A stretch of 31,841 bases of DNA. Source: Nemertoderma westbladi (taxonomy: Eukaryota; Xenacoelomorpha; Nemertodermatida; Nemertodermatidae). Position numbers and translations under genes: made by a program. How positions within the stretch are numbered: position 1 is the stretch's first letter; every line of letters begins with the position of its first letter. This document shows, piece by piece, positions 20,641 through 30,130 of this stretch. The stretch is from the NCBI GenBank assembly GCA_032718475.1, contig JAUCBJ010002188.1, positions 1 to 31,841 of the forward strand, read 5' to 3'. The notes below the pieces were generated by a model. The model worked only from the letters and a program-made list of their open reading frames with translations. It searched no databases and was not told the origin of the DNA.

Positions 20641-21704
20641 GAAGTTAGGACATTTCCGACCCGGACAATTCCGACCCGGACAATTCCGACCCGGACATTT
20701 CCGACCCGGACAATTCCGACCCGGACAATTCCGACCCGGACAATTCCGACCTGGACAATTGCGACCCGGATAATTCCGACCCGGACAATTCCGATCCGGA
20801 CAATTCCGACCCGGACAATTGCGACCCGGACAATTCCGACCCGGACAATTCCGACCCGGACAATTCCGACCCGGACAATTGCGATACGGACAATTCCGAT
20901 CCGGACAATTCCGATCCGGACAATTCCGACCCGGACAATTGCGACCCGGACAATTCCGACCCGGACAATTCCGAGCCGGACAATTGCGATACGGACAATT
21001 CCGATTGTATTGATTTATGAATAATGTAAATATCATAGTAATTAACATAATATCTTATTAAGTAATTTACAGGTTTTTTTTTAAGTTTCCTGATAACCCC
21101 TTGTGAAATTGTTTAAATGTATGAACAATAACATTGAAATGATTCAGTTAATTCAATTAATATTCTTCCCTAATTAAAAAATCTTAAATACTGTACATGT
21201 TCTATCGTCAGGCTAGAAAGTATTATTCTAACCCAAACAAAACAAAAATCGACGCAAATAACAGCTGATTACTCCTAAAAATAAAACTGTAACCTGTTCT
21301 ATTGAATATAGTTTATTGTTTTGATTATAATAGCATGTGACTGTAAACTGCTCCTTTTCATTAATTGATAATTTAACATTGAGGCGAGATATTAATTTGT
21401 GTCTAGAACGAAGAAATATCCATGGACACAGCAATATTAGGTTGAATAATAAACAATGTAATGTTAATAAAATTATTACTTATTATTATTATAATTTTTA
21501 AATTATTTGGGTCGGAATTGTCCTATGCTGGATCCGGACAAGCTGTCCGGGTCGGAATTGTCCGGGTCGGAATTGTCCAGGTCGGAATTGTCCGGGTCGG
21601 AATTGTCCAGGTCGGAATTGTCCGGGTCGGAATTGTCCGGGTCGGAATTGTCCGGATCGGAATTGTCCGGGTCGCAATTGTCCGGGTCACAATTGTCCGT
21701 ACAC
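20641..21704. mobile_element. Candidate fold-back element with 15-bp satellite arms
   Basis: The left arm (about 20650-21003, some 23 copies) is (CCGACCCGGACAATT)n. The right arm (about 21508-21703, some 13 copies) is the same unit inverted, (GGGTCGGAATTGTCC)n. A spacer of about 500 bp separates them. CACTAAAACG stands immediately outside both ends (20631-20640 and 21705-21714), a candidate 10-bp target-site duplication. The outermost bases are weakly inverted (GTTAGGACATTTCCGAC against GTACGGACAATTGTGAC). No transposase is encoded, so this would be a non-autonomous fold-back or MULE-like element. Frames through the arms (GSELS / PGRNC repeats) are artefacts of the 15-bp unit. Confidence 0.7.
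21307..21357 (+). repeat. Dispersed short repeat, copy D
   Basis: Contains AGTTTATTGTTTTGATTA and CTGTAAACTGCTCCTTTT, a diverged copy of the pair at 1114-1165. It lies in the spacer of the fold-back element 20641-21704. Confidence 0.55.
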
Positions 21705-21805
21705 CACTAAAACGTAACGTAACATAGACAAAACGTTTTTTTTATTAATCACAAAACCTATCATAACCCGTTGTTCCTTTATTTGTATTTCTGTTTTGAT
21801 TCCAG

Positions 21806-21956
21806 GGCTGCTTTCCTAATATTACTGAAAAGTACTTTTGGCTTTTTGAAACTCTTAATATCGCTCAGGATATTGTTACAGTTAAACAATTATCCAGTCG
21901 TATATTTGTCTGTGTTTGCCTGGCGTGGATTATAGTATGTCTTTGTATGATAAAAG
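21806..21956 (+). CDS. SLC6-family transporter, exon 4 (EL2 end, TM4)
   Basis: Acceptor GATTCCAG; phase 0 in, phase 1 out at AAAG|GTGCGT. Residues 208-258 read GCFPNITEKYFW, then TM4 ending LAWIIVCLCMIKG, the conserved end of TM4 in the family. N212-I-T is a second loop-2 glycosylation sequon, and Cys209 can pair with Cys189. Intron 3 before it is 5107 bp. Confidence 0.88.
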
Positions 21957-22687
21957 GTGCGTTTGAATTTTTATTAATCTTACGTAAAGTAGCGTTGGGA
22001 AGGCAAGTATAACATAGTAATTAATTAATTAATAACTTATGGGAATCTGTATTCATGGAAGCTTCAATTATTTGCTTATCACTGCGGAGAACTGTAATAT
22101 TACCCACATTTAGTTGTTCAACTTGCACCGTAGTAACAAAGAAACACTAGAGGCGTGTCTTGTGTTGTCTTATTAAGTTTACACCTCTATAGCCGATAAT
22201 GCGAAATAATTTAATTTTTTTATTGTTTTTAATTTTCCCAATACGGATTTTCCCTTTAACATATATGACCGCTTCCTTTTTTTATATAATATGTTTTTGG
22301 AATAATGGAATGAGAAGTATTATAGGCCCTACATTGTGTTATTGGCATAGGTTACAATGCTTTCTTAACAATCGATGCATTTAAAAATACGTGACATCTT
22401 ATTGCGATAACCTAACACCACCCCACAGGAACTACGTATGAGACTTTCCGGCCACTGCCATCGTAGAACAAACTGATCAGCTGTACATTATCGTGTTCTC
22501 TGTCAGTGGTAGCCGGCAGGCGAAAGTAAACATTGGGATCATCCATTCCTGGAACGTTTGACAATAGTCTTATATTGCAGATTAATTTGGAACATATGTT
22601 TGGGCATGTACAGTAATTGGTGTCTAAGTGTTATACTTTTCGTTTAATTTATGAGTTTGCCAAAAAAACATCTGTAATCTGTTTCAG
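21957..22687. other. SLC6 intron 4
   Basis: AT-rich intron of 731 bp; nothing recognised. A short hydrophobic open frame at 22199-22384 has no supporting homology. Confidence 0.6.
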
Positions 22688-22985
22688 GTGTTACATCCTC
22701 TGGTAAGGTTGTTTGGTTTACCGCCATATTCCCATATTTTATGTTCGCTGTGGTTTTCATCAAAGGCCTCACCACTTCGGGTGGCCCAGATGGCGTGGCT
22801 AGCTTACTGTGGCCCTACAATGCAACAGCCATCGAACAATCGTACAGAACGTCACCTTGGTCACATGTTGTTTCTTGGGAGGCTTGGTATGCGGCTGGTA
22901 TTCATGTTGTTACATCTTTGAGTTTCGGATATGGAGGTATTATTGCGTTTGCAAGCTACCAACGGCCGGATAATGACTTCTTTAG
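22688..22985 (+). CDS. SLC6-family transporter, exon 5 (TM5-TM6)
   Basis: Acceptor CTGTTTCAG. It completes Gly258 and codes residues 259-356: VTSSGKVVWFTAIFPYF (TM5), loop 3 with N302-A-T, then WYAAGIHVVTSLSFGYGGI and FASYQRPDNDFFR (TM6). The SSGKVV-FTA-FPY and FASY blocks are strong SLC6 signatures. I end the exon at TTTAG|GTACTG because joining to 26394 gives NDFFRDAMTV, the family's N-x-x-x-R-D-A/x join. A stronger-looking donor GTAAGT lies 5 bases downstream (22991), but using it with the same acceptor creates an immediate TAG stop. His330 replaces the Gln that helps bind chloride in Cl-dependent members. Confidence 0.87.
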
Positions 22986-23383
22986 GTACTGTAAGTAAAA
23001 ATTATCATATAATTAATCCTTTTATAACCACTTAGAATCGGGAAGTCTGGAATCATTTCCATTTTCCGAGCTCGCTCGACCCTTAGTTGATGTGGGGCTG
23101 GTCAGCATACCCATGGAATTCTAAAGACGGAAACCGCATTAGTGTTATTTTTTAGCCCCGAATTTTTTGCAATAACGTGGTAGGTAGTATAAGCCATAGA
23201 AAGCTTAGAAAAACAATTTTTTTTATTTTAGAAATATTATTTTAGAAAATTCGGCTGGCGTTTCCATGGAAACCGAGCAAACATAACATTTCTATGTTTC
23301 GTCATGAATTAATTGTTTTTTTACAACTATCTCCCCTCCCTATTTTACGGAGCTTCTAAACGGACATGAAAAAAAATATTTTT

Positions 23384-23504
23384 ATTATCTCGGGCTCCGA
23401 CTTAACTCGGGCCCTGAGATAACCAACCAATCAGTGAGTTGAATTATCTCGGGCACCGACTTAATAACTCGGGCCCTGAGATAACCAACCAATCAGTGCT
23501 TTGA
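23384..23504. repeat. Tandem duplication with hairpin units
   Basis: Two units (59 and 62 bp) start at 23384 and 23443. Each contains TTATCTCGGG and, downstream, CGGGCCCTGAGATAA, so each can fold into a hairpin with about 10 bp of stem. Shared tail: CCAACCAATCAGTG. Confidence 0.85.
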
Positions 23505-24667
23505 ATTATCAGATAAAGATGGCAGTGAATGCAAACGACAAAAATTGGCTTTATGTTCATAACACTAAACATCATTTGGCAATTTTCTAATGATTCAATT
23601 AAAGTCCCGTCCGCAACTTTCATAACAAATTAGTAAATACTTAAATTAATAGTAATTACTAAATACTAAAAAGTTTAGAAACCATCAGTATAGTCAGTGG
23701 AACAGCTGAAAGTTGCATAGCAATGTCCCCAATGTCATTTTGTTTGACAATATGGACTGGAGAGTTGCCATCAAACTCTTACGTTTCTTTCTGTACTACA
23801 TTAGTTTCCATTTATATCATTGACTTTTCACATTCAGTCATTTAGCATAGTGGAGCTAATTAATGGATCAATCAAATCTTGTAAAGTATAATACCGACGT
23901 TGTTGACATACCTATTTATTGTGAGGTAGAGCTAGCTAGGTCTTGTGGGTTGACATAGTTCACAACGTGGTGTTTTATTGTACAAAATAGACCTCAGTCT
24001 CTATGTTTATTGGAGACTGATAATAATGTACATGAAGGATTTTTCAAGATAAATTTAAAACAATAACATGTTCAAATCACAAAAATTACGATATTATAAA
24101 CATTACATCTTACATTGGCTGTATAAGTGAGTATCATATACCTTTAATTTAGCTGTTACGGATGGGACATTGGCATTTACTTAACTACCCTGGAATAACG
24201 GCTAATATAGGTAAACTTTTTTTGTTATTTATTAATTAGTATGGTTAACGTCTTACAGAAAAAATATAAATTGCCATTTGATAGTATCCAGGGCTTACAA
24301 GAAATGCCCGTTGCGGATGGGACAGGTTGCTTGTAATTTCAAACACACAGTAGAAATTTGAGTTCGTTTTCAATAATACTTGGAAGATTGTGCTTAATTG
24401 TTACTTACATGACTAGCATGACAATTTTTTGCACACATAAAGCTAATATCAAAGTGGAAAAATAGATCAATCCTTAATTTTTTACTTTAAAACGCGGAGG
24501 AAACGTAGACGTATGAGAAATAAGCGGCCATGAAATATGCAAATGTCCCGTCCGCAACGCGATACAGATTTGATGAGAATCACCCATTAAATATACATAC
24601 TGCTGCGGACGATATAGATTTTGTATCTATTTTAGTATTCCATGGCATACCTGAACTGAACTGATTG

Positions 24668-24728
24668 TGTATATATTATATATTATATATATAAATTATA
24701 TATTATATATATTATGTATATATATTAC
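24668..24728. repeat. AT-rich microsatellite
   Basis: Repeating TATATTATATATTA words, with no coding meaning. It lies just before the unassigned open stretch at 24740. Confidence 0.85.
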
Positions 24729-24739
24729 TATTGGCAGCA

Positions 24740-25236
24740 GTCTTGATTTCAGCAAAGATGCGATGCCACCAACAACGATGTATCACAAAGTTATCAGGCA
24801 ATACCCTGTCATTGTTTTGTACCTTCTTAAAGTGGACCAACCGTTGATGTTTTCAGCTGGAGATTCAGCAGTCCACATTATTCTGGAACGTGTTCCTGTT
24901 TCGTGGGTGTACAGGAACTGTTTCTGCAGCTGTTTACTTAACTGCTTCTGTGAAGGCAGTATAGTGATCTGCCGCCTCAGCCTCAGAAGCGTGATTACTG
25001 GAGAAGGGTCGAAGTGGAAGTGTACCGTACCGGTACAGTCTTGTACGGAGCTGTATTCCTACGAAACAGAATGTGGTCTATCTCTATCTGGGACTTGTGG
25101 CTGTGGCTACTGGGTCCAGTGTGAGCTTGAACTGGGTTCCAGCCGAAAACAATTCATTTCCATAGATGAAATCCTGAAGATAGACGAATTTCGGTTAACG
25201 TTAACATTATCGCTAAATAGACCCAGGGCGATGTAG
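24740..25236 (+). other. Unassigned open stretch in intron 5
   Basis: About 165 codons stay open after the AT run, with GC content visibly above the surrounding intron. The peptide (SLDFSKDAMPPTTMYHK..., Cys-rich CFCSCLLNCFC, then CGCGYWVQCELELGSS) is not one I recognise, and there is no plausible start outside the AT run. It may be a fragment of a transposon or captured gene. The region 25237-25835 also has mixed short open frames on both strands but nothing assignable. Confidence 0.2.
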
Positions 25237-25844
25237 TTGGATGAATGATGTAGACTTGTATTAAAGTCATCCAGAAAAGTTACATGCTGATCCACACCAT
25301 CTGTAGCTGCTTGTGGACTGGTAGAAGTTTTCCACCTCCTCTACTGGAGCAACACTAGTTGGAGATTAGCACACAATCAGAACCACGTTAGGAGACATCT
25401 TAGCCAGTCTTCCAGAACACGAGAAGTGGCAACGGATGATGCGGTTGGAGATTTGGTCTATTTTGTTCAATGCTGCATGTGCAGGTGGATTCGTAAGTTC
25501 ATCAATAGACGAATTCTACCATTACCACTACCATCTGCTGAGGCGAGGACAAGTCGTCAACAATTTTCCATGTCCCTTATCAGAATCTGTCAGTCTGTGT
25601 TAGATGCTCTTGTACAGCCACAGCGCTAAGATGACACTTGTCTGCCAGGGCTGTCAGCTCACATTTTCGCATTGGGGACCCAAGTGTTAGGGTATTAACT
25701 GAGGCTAGTTGATTTGCCTCAGGTTCACCAATGACTTGGTTGTTCGGTGTCGAACATGATACTGTAGCAGCCTCCAACTCCAGATCGATTGCTGATCGAT
25801 GGTTAGTACTGTAGCTACCGGTAGCGGTCGGCCTAATTATGCAG

Positions 25845-26206
25845 TAAATACACGTTCGTGGGGTCTTCGCGCAGCACGAAGTGAGCAAAGCCTTTAGCAT
25901 ATGGGTACCATTAACGAGTTGTCTGCCGTTAGTCAGAAGTCTTCAACACAATACTCGTCCCCCTCTTGTGCCTCGTTGCGTTTGTTCGTTTTTGACCAAA
26001 CTTCAGATTCTTTCTAAACTTTTGACGGACTACATACATACCAAGTTTCGTTTAATTTCATCAAGGAATGACCGAGTTATTACCGTTCAAAAATTTACTA
26101 CGACAACAGACGACCACAGACGACGACGACGACAGACGACGACGACAGAAAACTCGCCAATGGCACCCATATGCTAAGGCTTCGCTCACTTCGTGGTTCG
26201 CCCCAC
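25845..26206. mobile_element. MITE-like element, long TIRs, 9-bp flanking repeat
   Basis: 25858-25917 and the reverse complement of 26153-26206 are similar inverted repeats of about 55-60 bp (shared GTGGGG, CACGAAGTGAGC, AAGCCTT, AGCATATGGGT, CCATT, CGAG). ATTATGCAG occurs at 25836-25844 and directly after the right end at 26207-26215, a candidate target duplication. The interior has a (GACGAC)n run and no coding capacity. Diverged relatives of both ends are at 5261 and 6590-6795. Confidence 0.72.
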
Positions 26207-26393
26207 ATTATGCAGATTGCACAACAACTGTAAATGACATAGTGTTTCTATTATAGATTTGCGGGTACATTAAACTACGGTATCCAAGTGGTAAATTAAG
26301 TTTACGTAGTTTACTTCTGTCACTTATGCCAACCATTCAATTTGGTATAATTTTCAACAAGAAAATGTACATATTATTATTTCGTTTTCTCAG

Positions 26394-26544
26394 AGACGCA
26401 ATGACTGTATGTCTAGTGGATGTATCGACGACATTATTTGGTGCAATTTCTATCTTTAGTTGGTTGGGTTTCCGTGCGAAGCATTTGGTAGCGAATTGTA
26501 GCAGTACGGAAGACTGCGAAAAGGGCATCTTAGATCGTCTACAC
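26394..26544 (+). CDS. SLC6-family transporter, exon 6 (TM7, EL4)
   Basis: Acceptor TTTTCTCAG. The first A completes Arg357, then 50 codons give residues 358-407: DAMTVCLVDVSTTLFGAISIFSWLGF (TM7), then the loop HLVANCSSTEDCEKGILDRLH. The exon end CAC|GTTAGT is chosen because it keeps phase 0 with exon 7; reading on would reach a stop at 26577. Asp366 stands where most members have the Asn that binds Na1 and lies next to the chloride site, and Thr370 stands at the Ser of the chloride site. Confidence 0.85.
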
Positions 26545-26706
26545 GTTAGTAAATATGATCCACCCATACAGCAGTGAATCCATAATGCTATACCACACAA
26601 ATGTAATTATTTTACAGTATGTATGTATTTTAAAACTTACCAGTTACCGCCGACAAATGACAACCTCAAACTAAGGTTACGTATGACTGAAAGGGAGGCA
26701 CTACTG

Positions 26707-28093
26707 GTGAAGGTGACACCGTTTGAAGGTGACACACACCCTAAGGTGACATAGGGACAAAGGTGAAATGTTGGCAAAGGTGACACGCGGACGAAAGTGA
26801 CATACGGAAGAAGGTGGCATGGACAAATGTTACATGCTGCTGAAGGTGACACGCGAGCGAATGTAACACATGACTGGAGGTGACATACGGAGAAAGGTGA
26901 TATGCTAGCGAAGGTGACACGCGGACGAAAGTGACATACGGAAGAAGTTGACATGGACAAATGTTACATGCTGATGAAGGTGACACACGAGCGAATGTAA
27001 CACATGACTGAAGGTGACATACAGACAAAGGTGACATGCTGGCGAAGGTGACACATGACTGAAGGTGACATAAGGACAAAGATGACATGCTGGCGAAGGT
27101 GACACGCGGACGAAGGTGACATCGACAAATGTCACATGCGGATGAAGGTGACACACGGGCGAATGTGACACATGACTGATGGTGACATACGGACAAAGGT
27201 GACATGCTGGCGAAGGTGACACGCGGACGAAGGTGACATCGATAAATGTCACATGTGGATGAGGGTGATACACGGGCGAATGTGACAGATGACTGATGGT
27301 GACATACGGACAAAGGTGACATGCTGGCGAAGGTGACACGCGGACGAAGGTGACATCGATAAATGTCACATGTGGATGAGGGTGACACACGGGCGAATGT
27401 GACAGATGACTGATGGTGACATACGGACAAAGATGACATGCTGGCGAAGGTGACACGTGGACGAAGGTGACATCGACAAATGTCACATGCGGATGAAGGT
27501 GACACACGGGCGAATGTGGCACATGACTGATGGTGATATACGAACAAAGGTGACATGCTGGCGAAGGTGACACGCGGACGAAAGTGGCATACGTACAAAG
27601 GTGACATGCTGGCGAAGGTGACACATGACGGAAGGTGACATACGGACAAAGATGACATGCTGGCGAAGGTGACACGCGGACGAAGGTGACATACGGAAGA
27701 AGTTGACATGGACAAATGTTACATGCTGATGAAGGTGACACACGGGCGAATATGATACATGACTGATGGTGACATGCGGACAAAGGTGACATGCTGGCGA
27801 AGGTGACACGCGGACGAAAGTGACATACGGAAGAAGTTGACATGGACAAATGTTACATGCTGATGAAGGTGACACACGGGCGAATATGATACATGACTGA
27901 TGGTGACATGCGGACAAAGGTGACATGCTGGCGAAGGTGACACGCGGACGAAAGTAACATACGGAAGAAGGTGACATCGACAAATGTCACATGCGGATGA
28001 AGGTGACACACGGGGGAATGTGACACATGACTGAAGGTGACACACGGGGGAAGGTGACAAACTGACGAAATCGCACTCGATCGTTGGTGACAC
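26707..28093. repeat. Intron 6 higher-order satellite (17-bp monomer, 117-bp unit)
   Basis: The base monomer is about 17 bp (GAAGGTGACACGCGGAC and variants). Seven monomers, one of them 15 bp, make a 117-bp unit: the marker TGCTGGCG recurs at 27088, 27205, 27322, 27439 and 27556, exactly 117 bp apart. Other spacings are 51 (3 x 17) and 134 (117 + 17). 117 is a multiple of 3, so the minus strand shows long open frames rich in CHLRPRVTFASMSP-like repeats; they shift frame at the 17-bp steps and I do not call them genes. It fills most of intron 6 (26545-28173). Confidence 0.95.
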
Positions 28094-28173
28094 GGTATAA
28101 TACAAACAGTATTATTATTATTTATGAGCTAACCTACTATCTGTTGCTGTATTTACTTTCTCGCTGTTGACAG

Positions 28174-28332
28174 GATATAGCATCTGGCGAAGGATACGCG
28201 ATGCTGTTTCAGGCAATACCAGCCGCTATTGGAAATTTGAGTGAAGAAAGTTCCTATCGACAGTTCTGGGCATCCGGAATCTTTCTGATGTTCACCACTT
28301 TGTCCGTGGATTCTGTATTTGGAAATATTGAG
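28174..28332 (+). CDS. SLC6-family transporter, exon 7 (EL4 end, TM8)
   Basis: Acceptor CTGTTGACAG, 53 codons in phase 0 (residues 408-460): DIASGEGYAMLFQAIPAAIG, then FWASGIFLMFTTLSVDSVFGNIE, the TM8 signature (L-x-x-DS-x-FG-x-x-E). The donor is GAG|GTGCAG; without splicing the frame stops within a few codons. No TM9-TM12 exon was found in 28333-31841, so the gene continues beyond the window or is truncated. Confidence 0.87.
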
Positions 28333-29149
28333 GTGCAGTCGAATTAAATTAATTATTTTGTTACCCTAGAAACTGATATACAATATCTATTTTAGTGTTT
28401 ATTGAAAAAAATTGGTTTAATGTGGAAAATAGTAATAATAATGACGATAATTAATAAATGTATTGCGCCTTTATGGACATATTTCAATTCGCTTAGAAAA
28501 CAGTCAATTTACTATTTAGAGAAATATGGATTTCAAAAAAAAATAATTTATTTTGTAAATGATGTTGTTTTCTTTAAAAGATCCACTTTTTAATTAGAAG
28601 TTTAACGTATATGTTATCAAATTTTAGGTAAATCCCGCACCAATGTCTATTTAAATAATACTTTATAAAATTTGACATCAATTGGTTATATTTGAAACGT
28701 TGATCACTATCTATATTTGTCATTTAGAGTCTGCAGTTAATTTAATTTAACTATATTTCTAATTTTTATTTAAAATTCGGAGCAATAAGTTAGCTCATTT
28801 AAATGTCTAACGCAAATTAATTCTGCAAGTCTTGGTTCGCTTCTTTTAAACAGTATAGTTTATAGTGGCTATTTTGGTGTGATGGCATTCTTTGGCTGGA
28901 ATAAATGTGTTTTCTTGTTTAACAAAAACCTGAGTTAGCTGCTTTCTAATGTCTTTTTAAAGGAACTATTTTAGGAATCTTTTTAATGCCAAAGGATGCA
29001 ATAGTACTGGTTGAGTTGATACTACTACAGTACCACTATAATCGGCCAGCTGTATTGCAGCTGCACATTGAGATGCTATGCTGGCTAAACGATATATTTG
29101 TACCATCACCATGCAATCCACAATTGGCAAGCCCAATGCAGCGTGCATT
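28333..29149. other. SLC6 intron 7, 5' part
   Basis: AT-rich. A 63-codon open frame at 28402-28593 is low complexity and does not match SLC6 TM9. No other feature seen. Confidence 0.5.
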
Positions 29150-30130
29150 AAGAATGCTATGCCGGCTTATATCAATAAGTTGCACGTCCACAACTCCCTT
29201 TCCCCCAAGACTTTCGCTAGCATCTTCAAGACCAGTGTCTTTTAAGAGCATCTTAAGAAATTCATCCGTTCACCAATTCATATTCACAACATGACACCAT
29301 CAAAGCACAATATTGTGCACAGGCTGGTTCTCACGGCGAAAGCAATGTCCTGTCAAGCGGAAGCGGCTCTGAACAAGTCTCAAGCTTGGGTGGACCAATG
29401 AGACACCTTCAATACTGTATAGTGTCTGCTTTGAGATGTGTTCATTGTACTTGACACAATGAACCCGGCGTAGCATTCTTGTGAAAGTGCCGTGCAGAGG
29501 TTTGGTGTCCTCAGCAGTTAGAGCCCAGCATGGACTCCCATAGAGGAGTACTGGAACTACTGCTGCTCTAAATAATTGGACCTTAAGTTTCCGATTAATT
29601 CTGTGTGACTTCCAAATCCTGGAAAGCCTATTCAAGGCTGCCCATGCTTTTCCCTTACGTATTCGAAGGTCCTCACCTGACTTCCGGATCCATGATCCCA
29701 GGTAACAGAAGTCGTCCACATGCTCAAGCATACCTCCTTTGAGCTTATGCTCATATTATCAGATCATTTCCTGAGGAATTTCAAAGTTAGCTGTCAAAAT
29801 TTCGGTCTTTTTGAGTTAATAAAAAGACCAACACTAGAAGCAGCCTGTTCTAATGAGCTGAGGAGTCGTTGGGCTCCCTCTAGTGATTCTGAGAGTACTC
29901 CTAAGTCATCAGCAAAGTCAAGATCAGTTAGGTACTTGGCAGGATTTCCTCGACTTCTGGAGCAGAGAGGTGGTGGTACCATCTTCATTATGATGGTCTA
30001 AGCCTCTAAGAACATGCGTATAACATAGCCAACCACAAATCTGATTAAGTGCAAGTGGTTCACCCTGAAGGATTGTAGTGATGTTTTATGGTGAATGCTA
30101 TTGGCCCGAAGACAGAGCCCTGAGGAAGAT
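29150..30130 (-). pseudogene. Decayed LINE reverse transcriptase fragments
   Basis: On the minus strand, 29988-29794 contains the RT catalytic block LDFADDLGVLSES. After a frame change, 29731-29300 reads VDDFCYLGSWI, KLKVQLFRAAVVPVLLYGSPCWAL, TRMLRRVHCVKYNEHISKQTLYSIEGV and RLTGHCFRR, the typical segment after the RT core in many animal LINEs. A further decayed piece (LLKDTGLEDASE, about 29210-29251) matches the protein's C-terminus. Upstream are LQGEPLA (about 30054-30073) and PQGSVFGP (30102-30125), two RT motif-B-like words from seemingly different element types. Stops and frameshifts make it inactive. It lies in SLC6 intron 7. Confidence 0.85.

Larger units (their letters stand above)
22986..26393. 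other. SLC6 intron 5
   Basis: 3.4 kb. It holds a tandem hairpin duplication (23384-23504), four copies of a GTCCCGTCCGCAAC-like word, an AT dinucleotide run (24668-24728), an unassigned open stretch (24740-25236) and a terminal-inverted-repeat element (25845-26206), each described separately. Confidence 0.6.

Noticed and set aside
20623-21727. Pentapeptide-repeat-like frames (NCPGR, GSELS)
   Set aside because: They follow directly from the 15-bp satellite; the inverted array gives the same peptides on the opposite strand. Not pentapeptide-repeat proteins.
22986-22990. Extending exon 5 to the consensus donor GTAAGT at 22991
   Set aside because: Joining to exon 6 would create an immediate stop and break the conserved R-D-A join; kept as an alternative-splicing finding instead.
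26545-26577. SLC6 exon 6 running to the stop at 26577 as a C-terminus
   Set aside because: The GTTAGT donor at 26545 restores frame with exon 7, which carries clear TM8 sequence; a protein ending after TM7 would be atypical.
26741-27983. Long minus-strand open frames (up to 324 codons) rich in CHLRPRVTFASMSP repeats
   Set aside because: They are produced by the 117-bp and 51-bp satellite periods being multiples of 3 and shift frame at 134-bp steps. Several frames are open at once, and there is no family match.
28402-28593. Possible SLC6 exon 8 after TM8
   Set aside because: The peptide (MKKIGLMWKIVIIMTIINK...) is low-complexity and lacks the expected D-x-(F/Y)-P block between TM8 and TM9; no suitable acceptor keeps phase.
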